Source: F1-120-MAGs118 sp013360535
Lineage (GTDB): Bacteria; Planctomycetota; UBA1135; GCA-002686595
DNA: 43,889 nucleotides
Reading direction: 5' to 3'
NCBI GenBank assembly: GCA_026647215.1
Contig: JAPKHC010000033.1
Span: 1 to 43,889, forward strand
The position numbers and the translations under genes are program-made. The notes under the pieces are model-generated. The model was not told the DNA's origin, did not search any database, and was given only the letters and a program-made list of their open reading frames with translations. The stretch's first letter is position 1. Each line of letters begins with the position of its first letter. This document shows positions 25,009-33,995 of this stretch, piece after piece.

Positions 25009-26538
25009 TCACGGCGCGATGGTGAACTCGAGCGCGTTCGAGAGCCCGCTCGTCCACGGATCCTGCGGGTCGCGGTACCACCACTGCGCGTCGACCGTGC
25101 GGCCGAGGGAGAGCATCGGATCGCTGCCGCCCTGGATGCGTCCCTGCATGTCGAACGTGAACGTGCCCGAGCAGTTCGCACCCGTCGCCGTGCCGCCGGA
25201 GCTCTGGACCGGAGTGCGGCGCAGGCCACCGGAGATGCACAGGGTCCCGCCCTGGAACGCGCCGCTCCCGCGCTGGAAGCCGTACACGAGCAGGCCCGCC
25301 TTCTGGTTGAGGATCGCGCTCGCCGTGATGTTGAACTGCGTCGTGCCACCGAGGTGCGGCGAGCCGCTGAAGCTGATCGACGGAACGCAGCCGAGCGAGC
25401 TCCACTTTGCCGTGCAGTAGGGCGTCGGCGGCGGGGCGTCCGCTTGCAGGTGGATCGACACGTACGCGTCCTGCGCGTTGTTGTTGCAGGCCGTCGCGAG
25501 GTCGATGCGTCCGTTGCCGTCGAAGTCGCCGACCATGCACGTCGTCGGGCCGACTCCGGTCGGAACCTGCTGTGCGCCGCCCGCGAGGCCCGTGCCCGTG
25601 CCGTAGGCGATCTGCAACGGCGAGACGCCGACGACGTCGAGCCACCCGTCGCCGTCGACGTCCGCGACCTTCACGTCGCCGACCGAGTACACGCCGGAGC
25701 TGGAGTTGCTCGGGAACGCCCCGCTGCCATCGCCGTACCAGACCGTGATCAGGCCGTTGGCGGTCACGATGTCGAGGTTGCCGTCGAGGTTCATGTCGGC
25801 GACCGCGAGGCCGACCGTGGGGCCCGAGGGAATCGACGTGGGGAACTCGTGGAACCACTCGTAGCTCTGGTGGATGTTCTGGATCAGCTTCACTCCGCCC
25901 GCGTGGCTGAGCGCGAGGTCGGCCCAGCCGTCGTTGTCGAAGTCGCCGGCGACGACACGCTGGCCCGCGAGACCGCTCGTGTACGGGATGACGTGGAACG
26001 AGCTGAAGAACCCGAGCCCGCTGTTCCAGAAGTAGTCGACTGCATAGCCGCCGGAGTTGTTGGCCACGGCGATGTCGACGTCGCCGTCGTGGTCGAAGTC
26101 GGCGCTCGCGAGTCCGACGGGCGGAGTGCCGAGCGAGCTCATGCCGCTGCCGCCGGTGAAGCCGCGCTGGTGGTTGTTGAGCAGGACGCTGATGCCGTGT
26201 TGCGCCCAGCCGCAGGACGTGACCGCGAAGTCGGGCCAGCCGTCGCCGTTGAAGTCGTCGACGACGAGGCCCCAGGCGAGGTACACGTTGACGCCGGTGT
26301 TCGAGCCGTAGTCGCCCGTGCCGTCGCCCCACAGCACGCTGACGCGGCCGCCGTTCTGGCCTTCGCACGTCACGATCAGGTCGAGGTTGCCGTCGAGGTC
26401 GAAGTCCGCGCTCGCCGACTGGATCGGATGCGGCTGCGACAGGTCGTAGTCGACGTGCGGCTGGAACGAGGTCGTCTGGGCCGTCGCGACGTTCGCGACG
26501 AGCACGGCCGCGAAGGCGGGCAGCAGGAAGTGAGTCAT
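25009..26538 (-). CDS. Secreted FG-GAP/VCBS 7-bladed propeller with shared C-terminal domain
   Basis: A 509-aa exported protein (signal peptide ending ATA-Q). Seven FG-GAP repeats, each with a calcium-binding D-x-D/N-x-D-G-x-x-D loop, start near residues 45, 95, 147, 199, 249, 293 and 338 (DFDLDGNLD, DFNGDGWPD, DFDHDGDVD, DFDNDGWAD, DMNLDGNLD, DVDGDGWLD, DFDGNGRID). This predicts a seven-bladed integrin-alpha-like propeller. Residues 375-509 are the shared domain, shorter variant (CTAKWSSLGC, GLLVYG, FQGGTLC, LRRTPVQSSGG, QWWYRDPQ, tail LEFTIAP), with all four Cys. Function is probably calcium-stabilised binding outside the cell. No enzyme motif. Confidence 0.92.
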   Translation of the reverse strand: MTHFLLPAFAAVLVANVATAQTTSFQPHVDYDLSQPHPIQSASADFDLDGNLDLIVTCEGQNGGRVSVLWGDGTGDYGSNTGVNVYLAWGLVVDDFNGDGWPDFAVTSCGWAQHGISVLLNNHQRGFTGGSGMSSLGTPPVGLASADFDHDGDVDIAVANNSGGYAVDYFWNSGLGFFSSFHVIPYTSGLAGQRVVAGDFDNDGWADLALSHAGGVKLIQNIHQSYEWFHEFPTSIPSGPTVGLAVADMNLDGNLDIVTANGLITVWYGDGSGAFPSNSSSGVYSVGDVKVADVDGDGWLDVVGVSPLQIAYGTGTGLAGGAQQVPTGVGPTTCMVGDFDGNGRIDLATACNNNAQDAYVSIHLQADAPPPTPYCTAKWSSLGCVPSISFSGSPHLGGTTQFNITASAILNQKAGLLVYGFQRGSGAFQGGTLCISGGLRRTPVQSSGGTATGANCSGTFTFDMQGRIQGGSDPMLSLGRTVDAQWWYRDPQDPWTSGLSNALEFTIAP

Positions 26539-26658
26539 GGGATGGGGGGCAGAAAGCGAGAGCGGAGAACGTTGCCGAGACGCTCAGAGGCGTCGTGGTC
26601 CGGAGCGCCTGTGCAAGGCGCATGCCAGCGGTCGCGCTCACGGCCAGAACGAAGGGAA

Positions 26659-26697
26659 GGGGCCGGTGGAGGAATGCCATTTCCTTCCGCCGGCCCC
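26659..26697 (-). terminator. Hairpin after the multiheme cytochrome gene
   Basis: A stem of about 14 bp, 26659-26672 with 26684-26697, including G-U pairs, just after the stop at 26714. On the minus strand a pyrimidine-rich stretch follows (CCTTCCCTTCGTTC). Confidence 0.6.
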
Positions 26698-26713
26698 GAA
26701 AAACGGCCTCCGT

Positions 26714-28441
26714 CTAGTCCGGCAGGTCGTGGCAGGTGTCGCAGCGCACCTGCGTGCCCTTGGGGAAATTGTAGGTGTGGCCCTCGACGTTGAAGGAACG
26801 GTCCTTCGAAGTCTTCGAGAGTGGCGAGCCGAGCAGGTCCGCTCCGTGGCAGGCCTTGCACAGGTTCTCGTTCTGCTCGAAGAAGTCGCCGTGTTCGTCA
26901 TCGATGAAGCGCATGTCGGCGACGTTGTGCATGCCGTGCGGGCCGTTCATCGAGACCGACGGCGGCAGGCCCGTGTGGCAGGCCGAGCACTCGAGGATCG
27001 GACCCGCGTGGCGCTGCAGCGAGCGCGCGGTCACGTTGTCGTTGGCGTTGAGCGGCTGCACCGGCCACTCCGCGTGCGTCGCGCCGTGGCACATCTCGCA
27101 CGACACTCCGCCGTGACCCGTGCTGAAGCGGTACAGCGTGCCGGGGTTCTCCGCGAAGCGCCCCGCGGGGCTCGCGATCGGTGAAGCCGACGCATCGCCG
27201 ATGCGGAAGGCTTGGCTGAGGCGGAAGCCGTCGGGCGCGAGCGCGTAGTTCGGGCCCGAGAGGTGCTGGCGCGCGTCGCCGGTGTGGCACGACTGGCAGC
27301 GCGGCATGTCCTGCCACGGACGGCGCGCGTGTCCATCGTTCTGCCCATCGATGCTGCCGCCGGCGAGCAGCGGAAAGTCTCCGCCGACCGAGCGCATGTC
27401 GCCGTGGCAGTCGAAGCACTCCATCCCGGCGTTGACCATCGCGCCGCGTGCGCACTGCGTCTGCGCGCCCGGGTGGCACTGGTAGCAAGTCTGCTGCGCC
27501 GTGCCATTCGGCGGGAAAACAGGCTGTCCCGACGTATCGAGCAGCTGCCCGTGGTGGCTGTGCATCACGTTCGACATCGTCGCGTGACCGAGCTGGCTGC
27601 CCTGCGGCCCCGCGCCCGCGAGGTCGAGCGCCGGCGAGTAGTGGCAGCTCGCGCACAGCACCGGCTGCGCCGCCATCAGGTTCGTGCCTTCGACGTGATC
27701 GTGGAGGATCAGGATGTTGCGCTTGGAGCGGATCTCCGGATCGGGATCGGTCGACCACGCCACGCCCGGATCGTTCGCGGCGAGCGCGCCGGTCTCGTGG
27801 CAGTTGCTGCAGTCGGTCTCCTGCGCGACGGGCACGACGATGTCCGTCGCGGCGATGCGCACGCCCGTCGCGCGGTCGAAAGCGCTCACGCGCATCAGCG
27901 GATAGGTGTTCGTGCCGCCGAGGTCGTCGGTCGGCGTGATCGGGATCCCGGCCGCGGTGAACCACTCGTGCTGCGGCTCCCACGCGAGCGGCTGCGGTCC
28001 GGGATTCGGCGCGTCCGCGGGCATGTACAGGCCGAGCAGGCCCTCGCCCGGCTGCAGCGTCGCTCCGAAGAGCGCCTGGGCGTGATCCCAGAAGTCGGTC
28101 TTGCCGATGCTCGTCGAGTTCGACGAGCCCATCGGGTCCACGCTCGCCGAGTAGCGCACTTCGACGGTGTTCGGATCGAGCAGCACCGGAGCGCCCGTGG
28201 GTCCGGGCTTCACGACCTGCGCGTGCACGACGCTGAACGGCGGCAGGATCGAGAACACCGAGTACTCGCGATCCATGCAGTGCATGCCGAGGTCGTTGGT
28301 GGCGAGCACGCGCGCGCGCGTGCCGGCGAAGGCGAAGTGCGGCTCGCCGAGGGACGTGTCTTCGGCCGAGGTTCCGCTGCCGCATCCGGCAGCAACTATT
28401 GCAACGAGGGTTGCAACACTTGCAAGTTGACGCTGTGTCAT
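26714..28441 (-). CDS. Nine-heme c-type cytochrome lipoprotein
   Basis: A 575-aa protein. The start at 28441 follows AAGGAG (28450-28455) with good spacing. A signal peptide with lipobox AAGC (Cys20) makes it a lipoprotein. Nine CxxCH heme sites start at residues 211, 263, 319, 342, 382, 448, 485, 528 and 567. The first 200 residues have no heme site but contain the conserved phrase LATNDLGMHCMDREYSVFSI, known from other multiheme cytochromes of uncertain role. Many additional His can serve as distal ligands. It should carry electrons outside the cytoplasmic membrane. No reductase, quinol oxidase or partner is adjacent, so donor and acceptor are unknown. The kinase gene lies 134 nt upstream in the same direction. 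Confidence 0.94.
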   Translation of the reverse strand: MTQRQLASVATLVAIVAAGCGSGTSAEDTSLGEPHFAFAGTRARVLATNDLGMHCMDREYSVFSILPPFSVVHAQVVKPGPTGAPVLLDPNTVEVRYSASVDPMGSSNSTSIGKTDFWDHAQALFGATLQPGEGLLGLYMPADAPNPGPQPLAWEPQHEWFTAAGIPITPTDDLGGTNTYPLMRVSAFDRATGVRIAATDIVVPVAQETDCSNCHETGALAANDPGVAWSTDPDPEIRSKRNILILHDHVEGTNLMAAQPVLCASCHYSPALDLAGAGPQGSQLGHATMSNVMHSHHGQLLDTSGQPVFPPNGTAQQTCYQCHPGAQTQCARGAMVNAGMECFDCHGDMRSVGGDFPLLAGGSIDGQNDGHARRPWQDMPRCQSCHTGDARQHLSGPNYALAPDGFRLSQAFRIGDASASPIASPAGRFAENPGTLYRFSTGHGGVSCEMCHGATHAEWPVQPLNANDNVTARSLQRHAGPILECSACHTGLPPSVSMNGPHGMHNVADMRFIDDEHGDFFEQNENLCKACHGADLLGSPLSKTSKDRSFNVEGHTYNFPKGTQVRCDTCHDLPD

Positions 28442-28575
28442 CGAGGGGGCTCCTTCTTGGCTGGTTGGCGTGGAGACGACCGCACTTCGACAACCGCGCG
28501 CTCGCACGATGTTCCTCAGTTGACATGCGAATTCCGCGGGATTCGTTGCGAGAGCAACGATCCCTCTCGCGAGCG

Positions 28576-31056
28576 TCAGCGCTCGACGCGTCGAGCGGCG
28601 CGAGCGCCCCACACGGGCGCGACGTAGGACGGCATCGCGCCGTTGCGGCTCGAGCTGCGGCAGCTGCGTGGCGAGTGCGAGAACGAACCACCGCGCAGGA
28701 CGCGCGTCTCCTCGCTGCCTTCGAAGAGACCATCACCCGCACGCGGTCTCGCGCCGCCGAGTTCCTCCCACGAGTCGCGGCACCACTCCGCGACGTTGCC
28801 GAGCATGTCGTGCAGGCCGAAGGCGTTCGGCGCGAGCGAACCCACTGGAGCGACCGACACGAAGCCGTCGTCTAGCGCGAGCTCCGCAGGCCAGTTCGCT
28901 CCGCTGCGCGCCGCAGTCGCGTCCGCGACATTCGCGAAGCCCTGCAGCGACGCGACAGCGTCGCCGCTGAAGAACACGCTCGTCGTTCCGGCGCGCGCCG
29001 CGTGCTCCCACTGCGCTTCGGTCGGCAAGGCGAGATCGAGCTCGGCGAGCCAGCGGGTCGCGAACTCCCACGAGATCGTCTCGACAGGCAGGCGCTCCAT
29101 GTCGGCGCGCAGTGCCTCCTCATCGGGCACGAGCGTCGAGGGGTCGAGGCCCGCGTGGCGCCGCACTTGCCCGCGCGTGAGCTCGAACTTGCCGAGCAGG
29201 CACGGCTCGAGCCGCACGCGCACCAGCGGGCCGTCCCACTTGCCGGTCCACGGGTCGACGTTGGGCGAGCCCGCGGCGTGCTCGGCGTCGGGGAGCAGGC
29301 TGCCCAGGACGAACTCGCCACCGGGCACGAGCACGAGCACGATCGCGCTCTCGCCGTCGATGGCGAGCTGGCCCGTCGCGTCGCGCGAGGGAAGCTCGCC
29401 GCTCGCGAGGTGCGCGAATTCCTCGAGTCGCGAGCGCGGATCCGGGCCGAGCGGCACGAGTCCGACCTGCGGAGCGAGCTCGAAACCGGCGAAGCGCGCA
29501 TCGCTCCGCACACGCTGCGCCGCCGCGGCCCAATCGCTCGCGAACGACTCGACGGAACGCTCGTGCAGCGTGCTCGCGAACTGCAGGCGCGTCTCGATCG
29601 ACGGGTGGACACGCTCGACCTCGTTGAGGGACGCGAGCAGCCGATCGAGTTGCGTGAGCAACCACTCGCGCGCCGCCTCGTTGCGACGCGGATCGTCGTC
29701 GAGGTCCGTGCGCGTCGCGAGCTGCGCCCGCGCCTCGGCGTGCTGCGGTCGCCGCTCGAGCAGCGCGCCAGCGCGCTCTGTCCAGTCACGCAGCCGCGTC
29801 GTCTGGGCCGGCGTCGCGGGCCACAACCTGTCCGCTTCCGCCAGCAAGTCCGCCGCGAGCGTCTGGTCCGAGAGCTGGCCCACGTCGCGCACGAGCGCAT
29901 CGCGCCGCTCGAGGGCGTCCCGCGTTCGGTCGAGCAGCGCCAGCGTCGTCACGAGCGCCGCCACGAGCACGACGGCCAGCGTCGCGAGGCTCGCCGCGAG
30001 CCGCGTGTTGCGCTTCGACCAGCGCGCGAGGCGTCCGAGCGCTCCCAGCGGCCGCGCGAGCACTGGCTCTCCCCTGCGCACGCGTGCAAGCTCGTCGGCC
30101 AGCGCCTTCGCGCTCTGGTAGCGCCGTTCCGTCGACTTCTCGAGCGCCGTCGCGAGCACCACGGCGAGATCGCGCGGCACCCGCGGCGCGAAGTCGCGCA
30201 CGTCGGCGGGTTCGTCGTCGAGGATCGCACGCACGAGCCGCTCGCGCGTCGGTTCCTCGAAGGGCCGGCGGCGCGCGACGAGCTCGTAGGCGACCACACC
30301 GAGCGCCCACACGTCCGCGCGCCGATCGAGGCGCTCGCCGCGCAGCTGCTCCGGCGCCATGTAGGCCGGCGTGCCGAGCGCGTCCCCCGTGAGCGTCAGC
30401 GGCGCTCCGTCGTCGTCGCGCGCGATGCCGAAGTCGAGCACGACCGGCTGCCCGTTCGGCTCGATCATCACGTTCCCCGGCTTCACGTCGCGATGCACGA
30501 TGCCCGCCTCGTGCGCGGCGTGCAGCGCGAGCGCGACACGCTCGATCCACGACAGGCGCTGCTCGAGCGCTTCGTCTCCGCCGCGCGCGAGCCGCGCCTC
30601 GAGCGTCTCGCCCTGGACGAAGCGCATCGCGATCCACGCCTGCCGCTCGTCGACGCCGACGTCGTAGATCGGACACAGGCCGGGATGGCTGACACGCGCG
30701 GCGACTTGCGCCTCACGCTTGAGGCGCGCGCCGAGCTCGAGCGCACCGGGCGGCCGCTGCGTGACCTTGAGCGCGACCTCGCGGCCGATGCGCGTGTCGC
30801 GCGCGAGCCACACGATCGCCTGACCGCCGCGGCCGAGCTCGCGCACAAGCTCGTACGGCCCGAGCTGGCCCGTCGCGCGGAATTCCGGCGCCGCGAGCGG
30901 GCCGACGACCTCCGCGAAGGCCTTTCCGATCGCCGCATCCGCGCCGGGAAAACGCGCGAGGTACTGCGCGAGCGGGCGCTCGATTCCGGCCAAGCGGTCG
31001 CTGGCGAGCTCCGCCAGAAACTCGAGCACCCTGTCGTCGGGATCACCTGCCGCCAC
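28576..31056 (-). CDS. Membrane Ser/Thr protein kinase fused to SUMF1-type domain
   Basis: An 826-aa protein starting at GTG. The cytoplasmic kinase domain (about 68-325) has all main residues: glycine loop GRGGQA (75-80), VALKV Lys97, HRDVKPGN with D190, DFG 208-210, APE 234-236. One transmembrane helix (about 352-375) follows, then a helical, Ala/Leu/Arg-rich outside stretch (380-540) and a SUMF1-type domain (571-822: PGGEFVLGS, LPTEAQWEHAARAGT, FGLHDMLGNVAEWC, RVLRGGSFSHSPRSC). As in other kinase-linked SUMF1 domains (Pkn1 type), it is probably a sensor or binding module. The region after RGGS has one Cys where true enzymes need a pair. The ECF sigma gene lies back-to-back across 93 nt, a common planctomycetal pairing. 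Confidence 0.94.
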   Translation of the reverse strand: MAAGDPDDRVLEFLAELASDRLAGIERPLAQYLARFPGADAAIGKAFAEVVGPLAAPEFRATGQLGPYELVRELGRGGQAIVWLARDTRIGREVALKVTQRPPGALELGARLKREAQVAARVSHPGLCPIYDVGVDERQAWIAMRFVQGETLEARLARGGDEALEQRLSWIERVALALHAAHEAGIVHRDVKPGNVMIEPNGQPVVLDFGIARDDDGAPLTLTGDALGTPAYMAPEQLRGERLDRRADVWALGVVAYELVARRRPFEEPTRERLVRAILDDEPADVRDFAPRVPRDLAVVLATALEKSTERRYQSAKALADELARVRRGEPVLARPLGALGRLARWSKRNTRLAASLATLAVVLVAALVTTLALLDRTRDALERRDALVRDVGQLSDQTLAADLLAEADRLWPATPAQTTRLRDWTERAGALLERRPQHAEARAQLATRTDLDDDPRRNEAAREWLLTQLDRLLASLNEVERVHPSIETRLQFASTLHERSVESFASDWAAAAQRVRSDARFAGFELAPQVGLVPLGPDPRSRLEEFAHLASGELPSRDATGQLAIDGESAIVLVLVPGGEFVLGSLLPDAEHAAGSPNVDPWTGKWDGPLVRVRLEPCLLGKFELTRGQVRRHAGLDPSTLVPDEEALRADMERLPVETISWEFATRWLAELDLALPTEAQWEHAARAGTTSVFFSGDAVASLQGFANVADATAARSGANWPAELALDDGFVSVAPVGSLAPNAFGLHDMLGNVAEWCRDSWEELGGARPRAGDGLFEGSEETRVLRGGSFSHSPRSCRSSSRNGAMPSYVAPVWGARAARRVER

Positions 31057-31149
31057 AGCGCCATCCTACGGGGTCGGGGGAGCGACTCGCCGACCCACAA
31101 TGCAACGTCCTAGGACCGCCCCGGGCGGCTCGGGGTAGCATCAAGGCGC

Positions 31150-31737
31150 GTGGGAATCGAAATCCAGTCCCGGGACGGCGCCACCCTGCGTCCTCCGCCG
31201 TTCGAGGAGTTGTGGGCCGAGTGCGCGCCCGCTGTCGCCGCGTGGCTCGAGCTGCACGTGCGCGACTCGCTGCGCCCGCACCTCGACCCCGAGGACGCTC
31301 TGCAGGAAGTCGCCTGCCGCGCCTTCGACGGCTTCGTGCGCTTCGATCCCGCGGCGGGCCCGTTCCGCGCCTGGGTCTTCGGCATCGCGCGCAACGTGCT
31401 CTACCAGGCCCTCCAGCGCCTCGGCCGCCAGCTCGCCCCCGCCGGCCCCTCGAGCGATCCCAGCTTCGACACGCAGGCCTGGTCGCGCCTGCCCGACACC
31501 ACCACCTCGATCACGCGCCGCGTCGCGCGCGACGAGTCCCTGCGCCGCTTCGTCGCCGAGGTCCGCGCCCTCGACGACGACGACCGCCGCCTGCTCCTGC
31601 GCCGCGGCCTCGAAGGCCTCGCCCACGAGGACATCGCCCGCGAGCTCGGCATCACCACCGACGCCGCCATCAAGCGCTGGACCCGCCTGCGCGAGCGCCT
31701 CGCCACCGCCCCACGCTTCGTGCAGCTCGCGAGCTAG
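31150..31737 (+). CDS. ECF-type RNA polymerase sigma factor
   Basis: A 195-aa sigma-70 family protein of the extracytoplasmic-function group, with a GTG start. Region 2 (about 20-90) contains HLDPEDALQEVACRAFDGFVRFD and FRAWVFGIARNVLYQ, the family core. Region 4 (about 135-190) holds LDDDDRRLLLRRGLEGLAHEDIARELGI as the helix-turn-helix part, then DAAIKRWTRLRERL. No anti-sigma gene with a classical zinc-binding domain is adjacent. The divergent kinase gene is the likely partner: kinase-linked ECF factors are known in Planctomycetota, where phosphorylation replaces anti-sigma control. Target promoters are not identifiable here. Confidence 0.94.
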   Translation: MGIEIQSRDGATLRPPPFEELWAECAPAVAAWLELHVRDSLRPHLDPEDALQEVACRAFDGFVRFDPAAGPFRAWVFGIARNVLYQALQRLGRQLAPAGPSSDPSFDTQAWSRLPDTTTSITRRVARDESLRRFVAEVRALDDDDRRLLLRRGLEGLAHEDIARELGITTDAAIKRWTRLRERLATAPRFVQLAS

Positions 31738-31816
31738 TCGGCGCGCGTGTCTCGGATTCTGGCGACGACGCTGTGGCCAGGGCATCTGGGCGCGCTAGCG
31801 GCCTCGGGTTCCCGCG

Positions 31817-33802
31817 ATGACCAAGACCCCTGCCTGGCGGCGACTTGCCGTTCTTCTCCTGATCGGCGCGGTGGCGACCGTCGCGTTCCTGCGTTGGAGA
31901 ACTCTCGCGACTGCACCGTCCGGCGCGGAACTCGAGCGTCACGTTCGATCTGCGGCCGACGTAGGCATCGCCGTCATCGGCGCGCCGAAAGAAGCGCCAG
32001 CTGCCGAGTTCGATGGCCTCGAAACCGAAGCACGTCGCGAACCGGATGCGAAGCTCGTTCTTCCGTCCGGGTTCGAATGGCAGGGTTCGTTCCTGTTCGA
32101 GAATCGGGCTGGTGTGGTGAGCCCCGTCGAGCAAGGCAGCTTCAAGCTCGTGTTTCGACGCGAGCGGGGCGATGCGCGCGGGATCGACGTTCAATGCGTG
32201 AATGGTTCCTGGAACTGCACGCTGGACGAGATGCCGACAGGTCTCGAGATCCTGCAGATCGAAGATGCGCGAGTCGGGGAGCGAGCCTGCGACGTCGTGT
32301 CTCCGAGGCGCATCGCGTCGGAGTCTGTCGGCGAACCTCTCGAGGTCATCGTCCGTTGGCCCATCAAGTCGCTGCTCCACGTGTTGGATGACGAGACGGG
32401 CGAGCCGCTGCAGTCCATCCTCGTTGCCGAGAGTTCCGGTCGATTCCTTCCCTCGGAGAGGCAGGTCCTTCATGGCCGACCACTGGCGTCGCCGCTCACG
32501 CTCAACGACCTGCCCTTGAGACGGGGACCTCAGGATATTTGGGTGAGCGCTCCGGGCTACGCGTGGGGCCAACTCGCCGTCGACATTGGAGATGGAACGA
32601 CGAAGTCCGTACGGCTGAAGCGCAGCGGTCAACTGATAGCGACGTTCACCAACGTGCCGGAGCGCGAAAAGGGGACGCTGGTAATTCAGGTCCGCACGGC
32701 AGATCCACTGAGGAACCGCACCTCGTTCGGGCAGCTTCCGGAGGAGGAGATCACGGGGATCTTGAACGCATGGGAGGAGATCGTCGCCGAGTTTCAGCTC
32801 CAACCCGCGAACGCAACCTTCACGACGACCTTGCTGCCGGGGTTCTACCGCGTCGAAGCCGCGTTCCATCAGGCAGGCGGGGCCGGTTCGCAGGTGCTGG
32901 CGTCCGATTACGTCACGGTCAGCGCGGGAACTCCGACGAATGTCTCCCTGCGCTTGAAGCCACCGACGTTGGAGGGCGTGTGCGCCGTGAGCGGCCGAAT
33001 TCACGTGCCATCCGGCATGAAGCGCGCCAGAGCCGTCACGTTGCGGTCGCGGCGAACGGGCAAGGACGTCGGCGCGCTGCGGCCGGCATTGAGCATGGTG
33101 TCCGAGGACATTCGAGGCCGCGTCTACGAGTGGGGCCCCGAAGCGCTCTGCTGGGGGGAGTTCCAGATCCACGTGGACGGCGTGGAGTACCTGACGACCT
33201 TCACCGTGCCCGAGATCGCTGAGCACATCCTCGAGTTGAACATCCCGCGAGCGACCGAGTTCCTGCTGCGATTCGTGGATGCGGCTTCGGGCGCGATCGT
33301 CGAGCCGACGGACGTCTCGTGGATCCCGGCCTTGGCGAGCGACGTCACTCACACTGGCACGAGTCAGACCGTGTCGCTGGACACGGCGCGCGGAGGTTAT
33401 CCTGTGTCCTGCGCCGCCGAGGTCATCTGCGTGTTTGCCGGGGATCTCAGGAGCCTCGGATACGAGCTCGCGTCCGAAGACAAGCTCATCGTCGTTTCCC
33501 CGGGAGTTCGGGACATTCCGGTACGGCGCTTCACCGCCGTCCGAGTCGAGCTGCGAGAACGCGGAGAAATCCGGTCCATACCCAGTGGCTTCTGGTTCTC
33601 GGTGCTCGACGCTGAAGGGAACTACGTGAACGGGGCGAGCTGGAGCGACACGTTGTTCGAGGGCCACGAGCTGTCTGCGGCCGGCAGTTACCACCTCGAA
33701 TTCGAGTCCATCGACGGGTACGAGGAGATCGGACCGCTCGTCGTCGATGTCGCCGACGGCGAGATCAAGACCGTCACGATCGATCTGGTCCGCAAACCGT
33801 GA
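31817..33802 (+). CDS. Membrane-anchored carboxypeptidase-regulatory-like repeat protein
   Basis: A 661-aa protein with one N-terminal anchor helix (about 10-27) and a large outside part. Beta-sandwich-like modules include LLHVLDDETGEPLQSILVAE, QLIATFTNVPEREKG, an SGRIHVPSGMKRARAV module and a closing AVRVELRERGEIR module ending VVDVADGEIKTVTIDLV. This is the same plan as the 542-aa protein at 10711-12339, and both have lower G+C than nearby genes. Direct similarity between them is not clear by eye. No enzyme motif is recognised. It follows the sigma gene by 79 nt on the same strand, so co-transcription is possible. Confidence 0.78.
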   Translation: MTKTPAWRRLAVLLLIGAVATVAFLRWRTLATAPSGAELERHVRSAADVGIAVIGAPKEAPAAEFDGLETEARREPDAKLVLPSGFEWQGSFLFENRAGVVSPVEQGSFKLVFRRERGDARGIDVQCVNGSWNCTLDEMPTGLEILQIEDARVGERACDVVSPRRIASESVGEPLEVIVRWPIKSLLHVLDDETGEPLQSILVAESSGRFLPSERQVLHGRPLASPLTLNDLPLRRGPQDIWVSAPGYAWGQLAVDIGDGTTKSVRLKRSGQLIATFTNVPEREKGTLVIQVRTADPLRNRTSFGQLPEEEITGILNAWEEIVAEFQLQPANATFTTTLLPGFYRVEAAFHQAGGAGSQVLASDYVTVSAGTPTNVSLRLKPPTLEGVCAVSGRIHVPSGMKRARAVTLRSRRTGKDVGALRPALSMVSEDIRGRVYEWGPEALCWGEFQIHVDGVEYLTTFTVPEIAEHILELNIPRATEFLLRFVDAASGAIVEPTDVSWIPALASDVTHTGTSQTVSLDTARGGYPVSCAAEVICVFAGDLRSLGYELASEDKLIVVSPGVRDIPVRRFTAVRVELRERGEIRSIPSGFWFSVLDAEGNYVNGASWSDTLFEGHELSAAGSYHLEFESIDGYEEIGPLVVDVADGEIKTVTIDLVRKP

Positions 33803-33995
33803 CGTTCCCCGCGCTGAGCGTGGGCTCGGCGTCGTCACCAATGCCGCGCACGCTACAGCAGTGGTCGAGTAGGCCGCGGGCTTGACGGGTCCGCGCGAGG
33901 GGCACATTCTCGAGTGCGTGGCGTTCGTCGCTCTCGGCGATGCGCGCGGCGGCAGCGGTCGAACTTCGACGCGTTCGAGGCGGGAGACACGCGAC

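Noticed and set aside
26898..28742. A 614-codon minus-strand frame in the cytochrome region
   Set aside because: Other frame of the same strand as the nine-heme gene; no CxxCH sites and Arg/Ala-rich composition.
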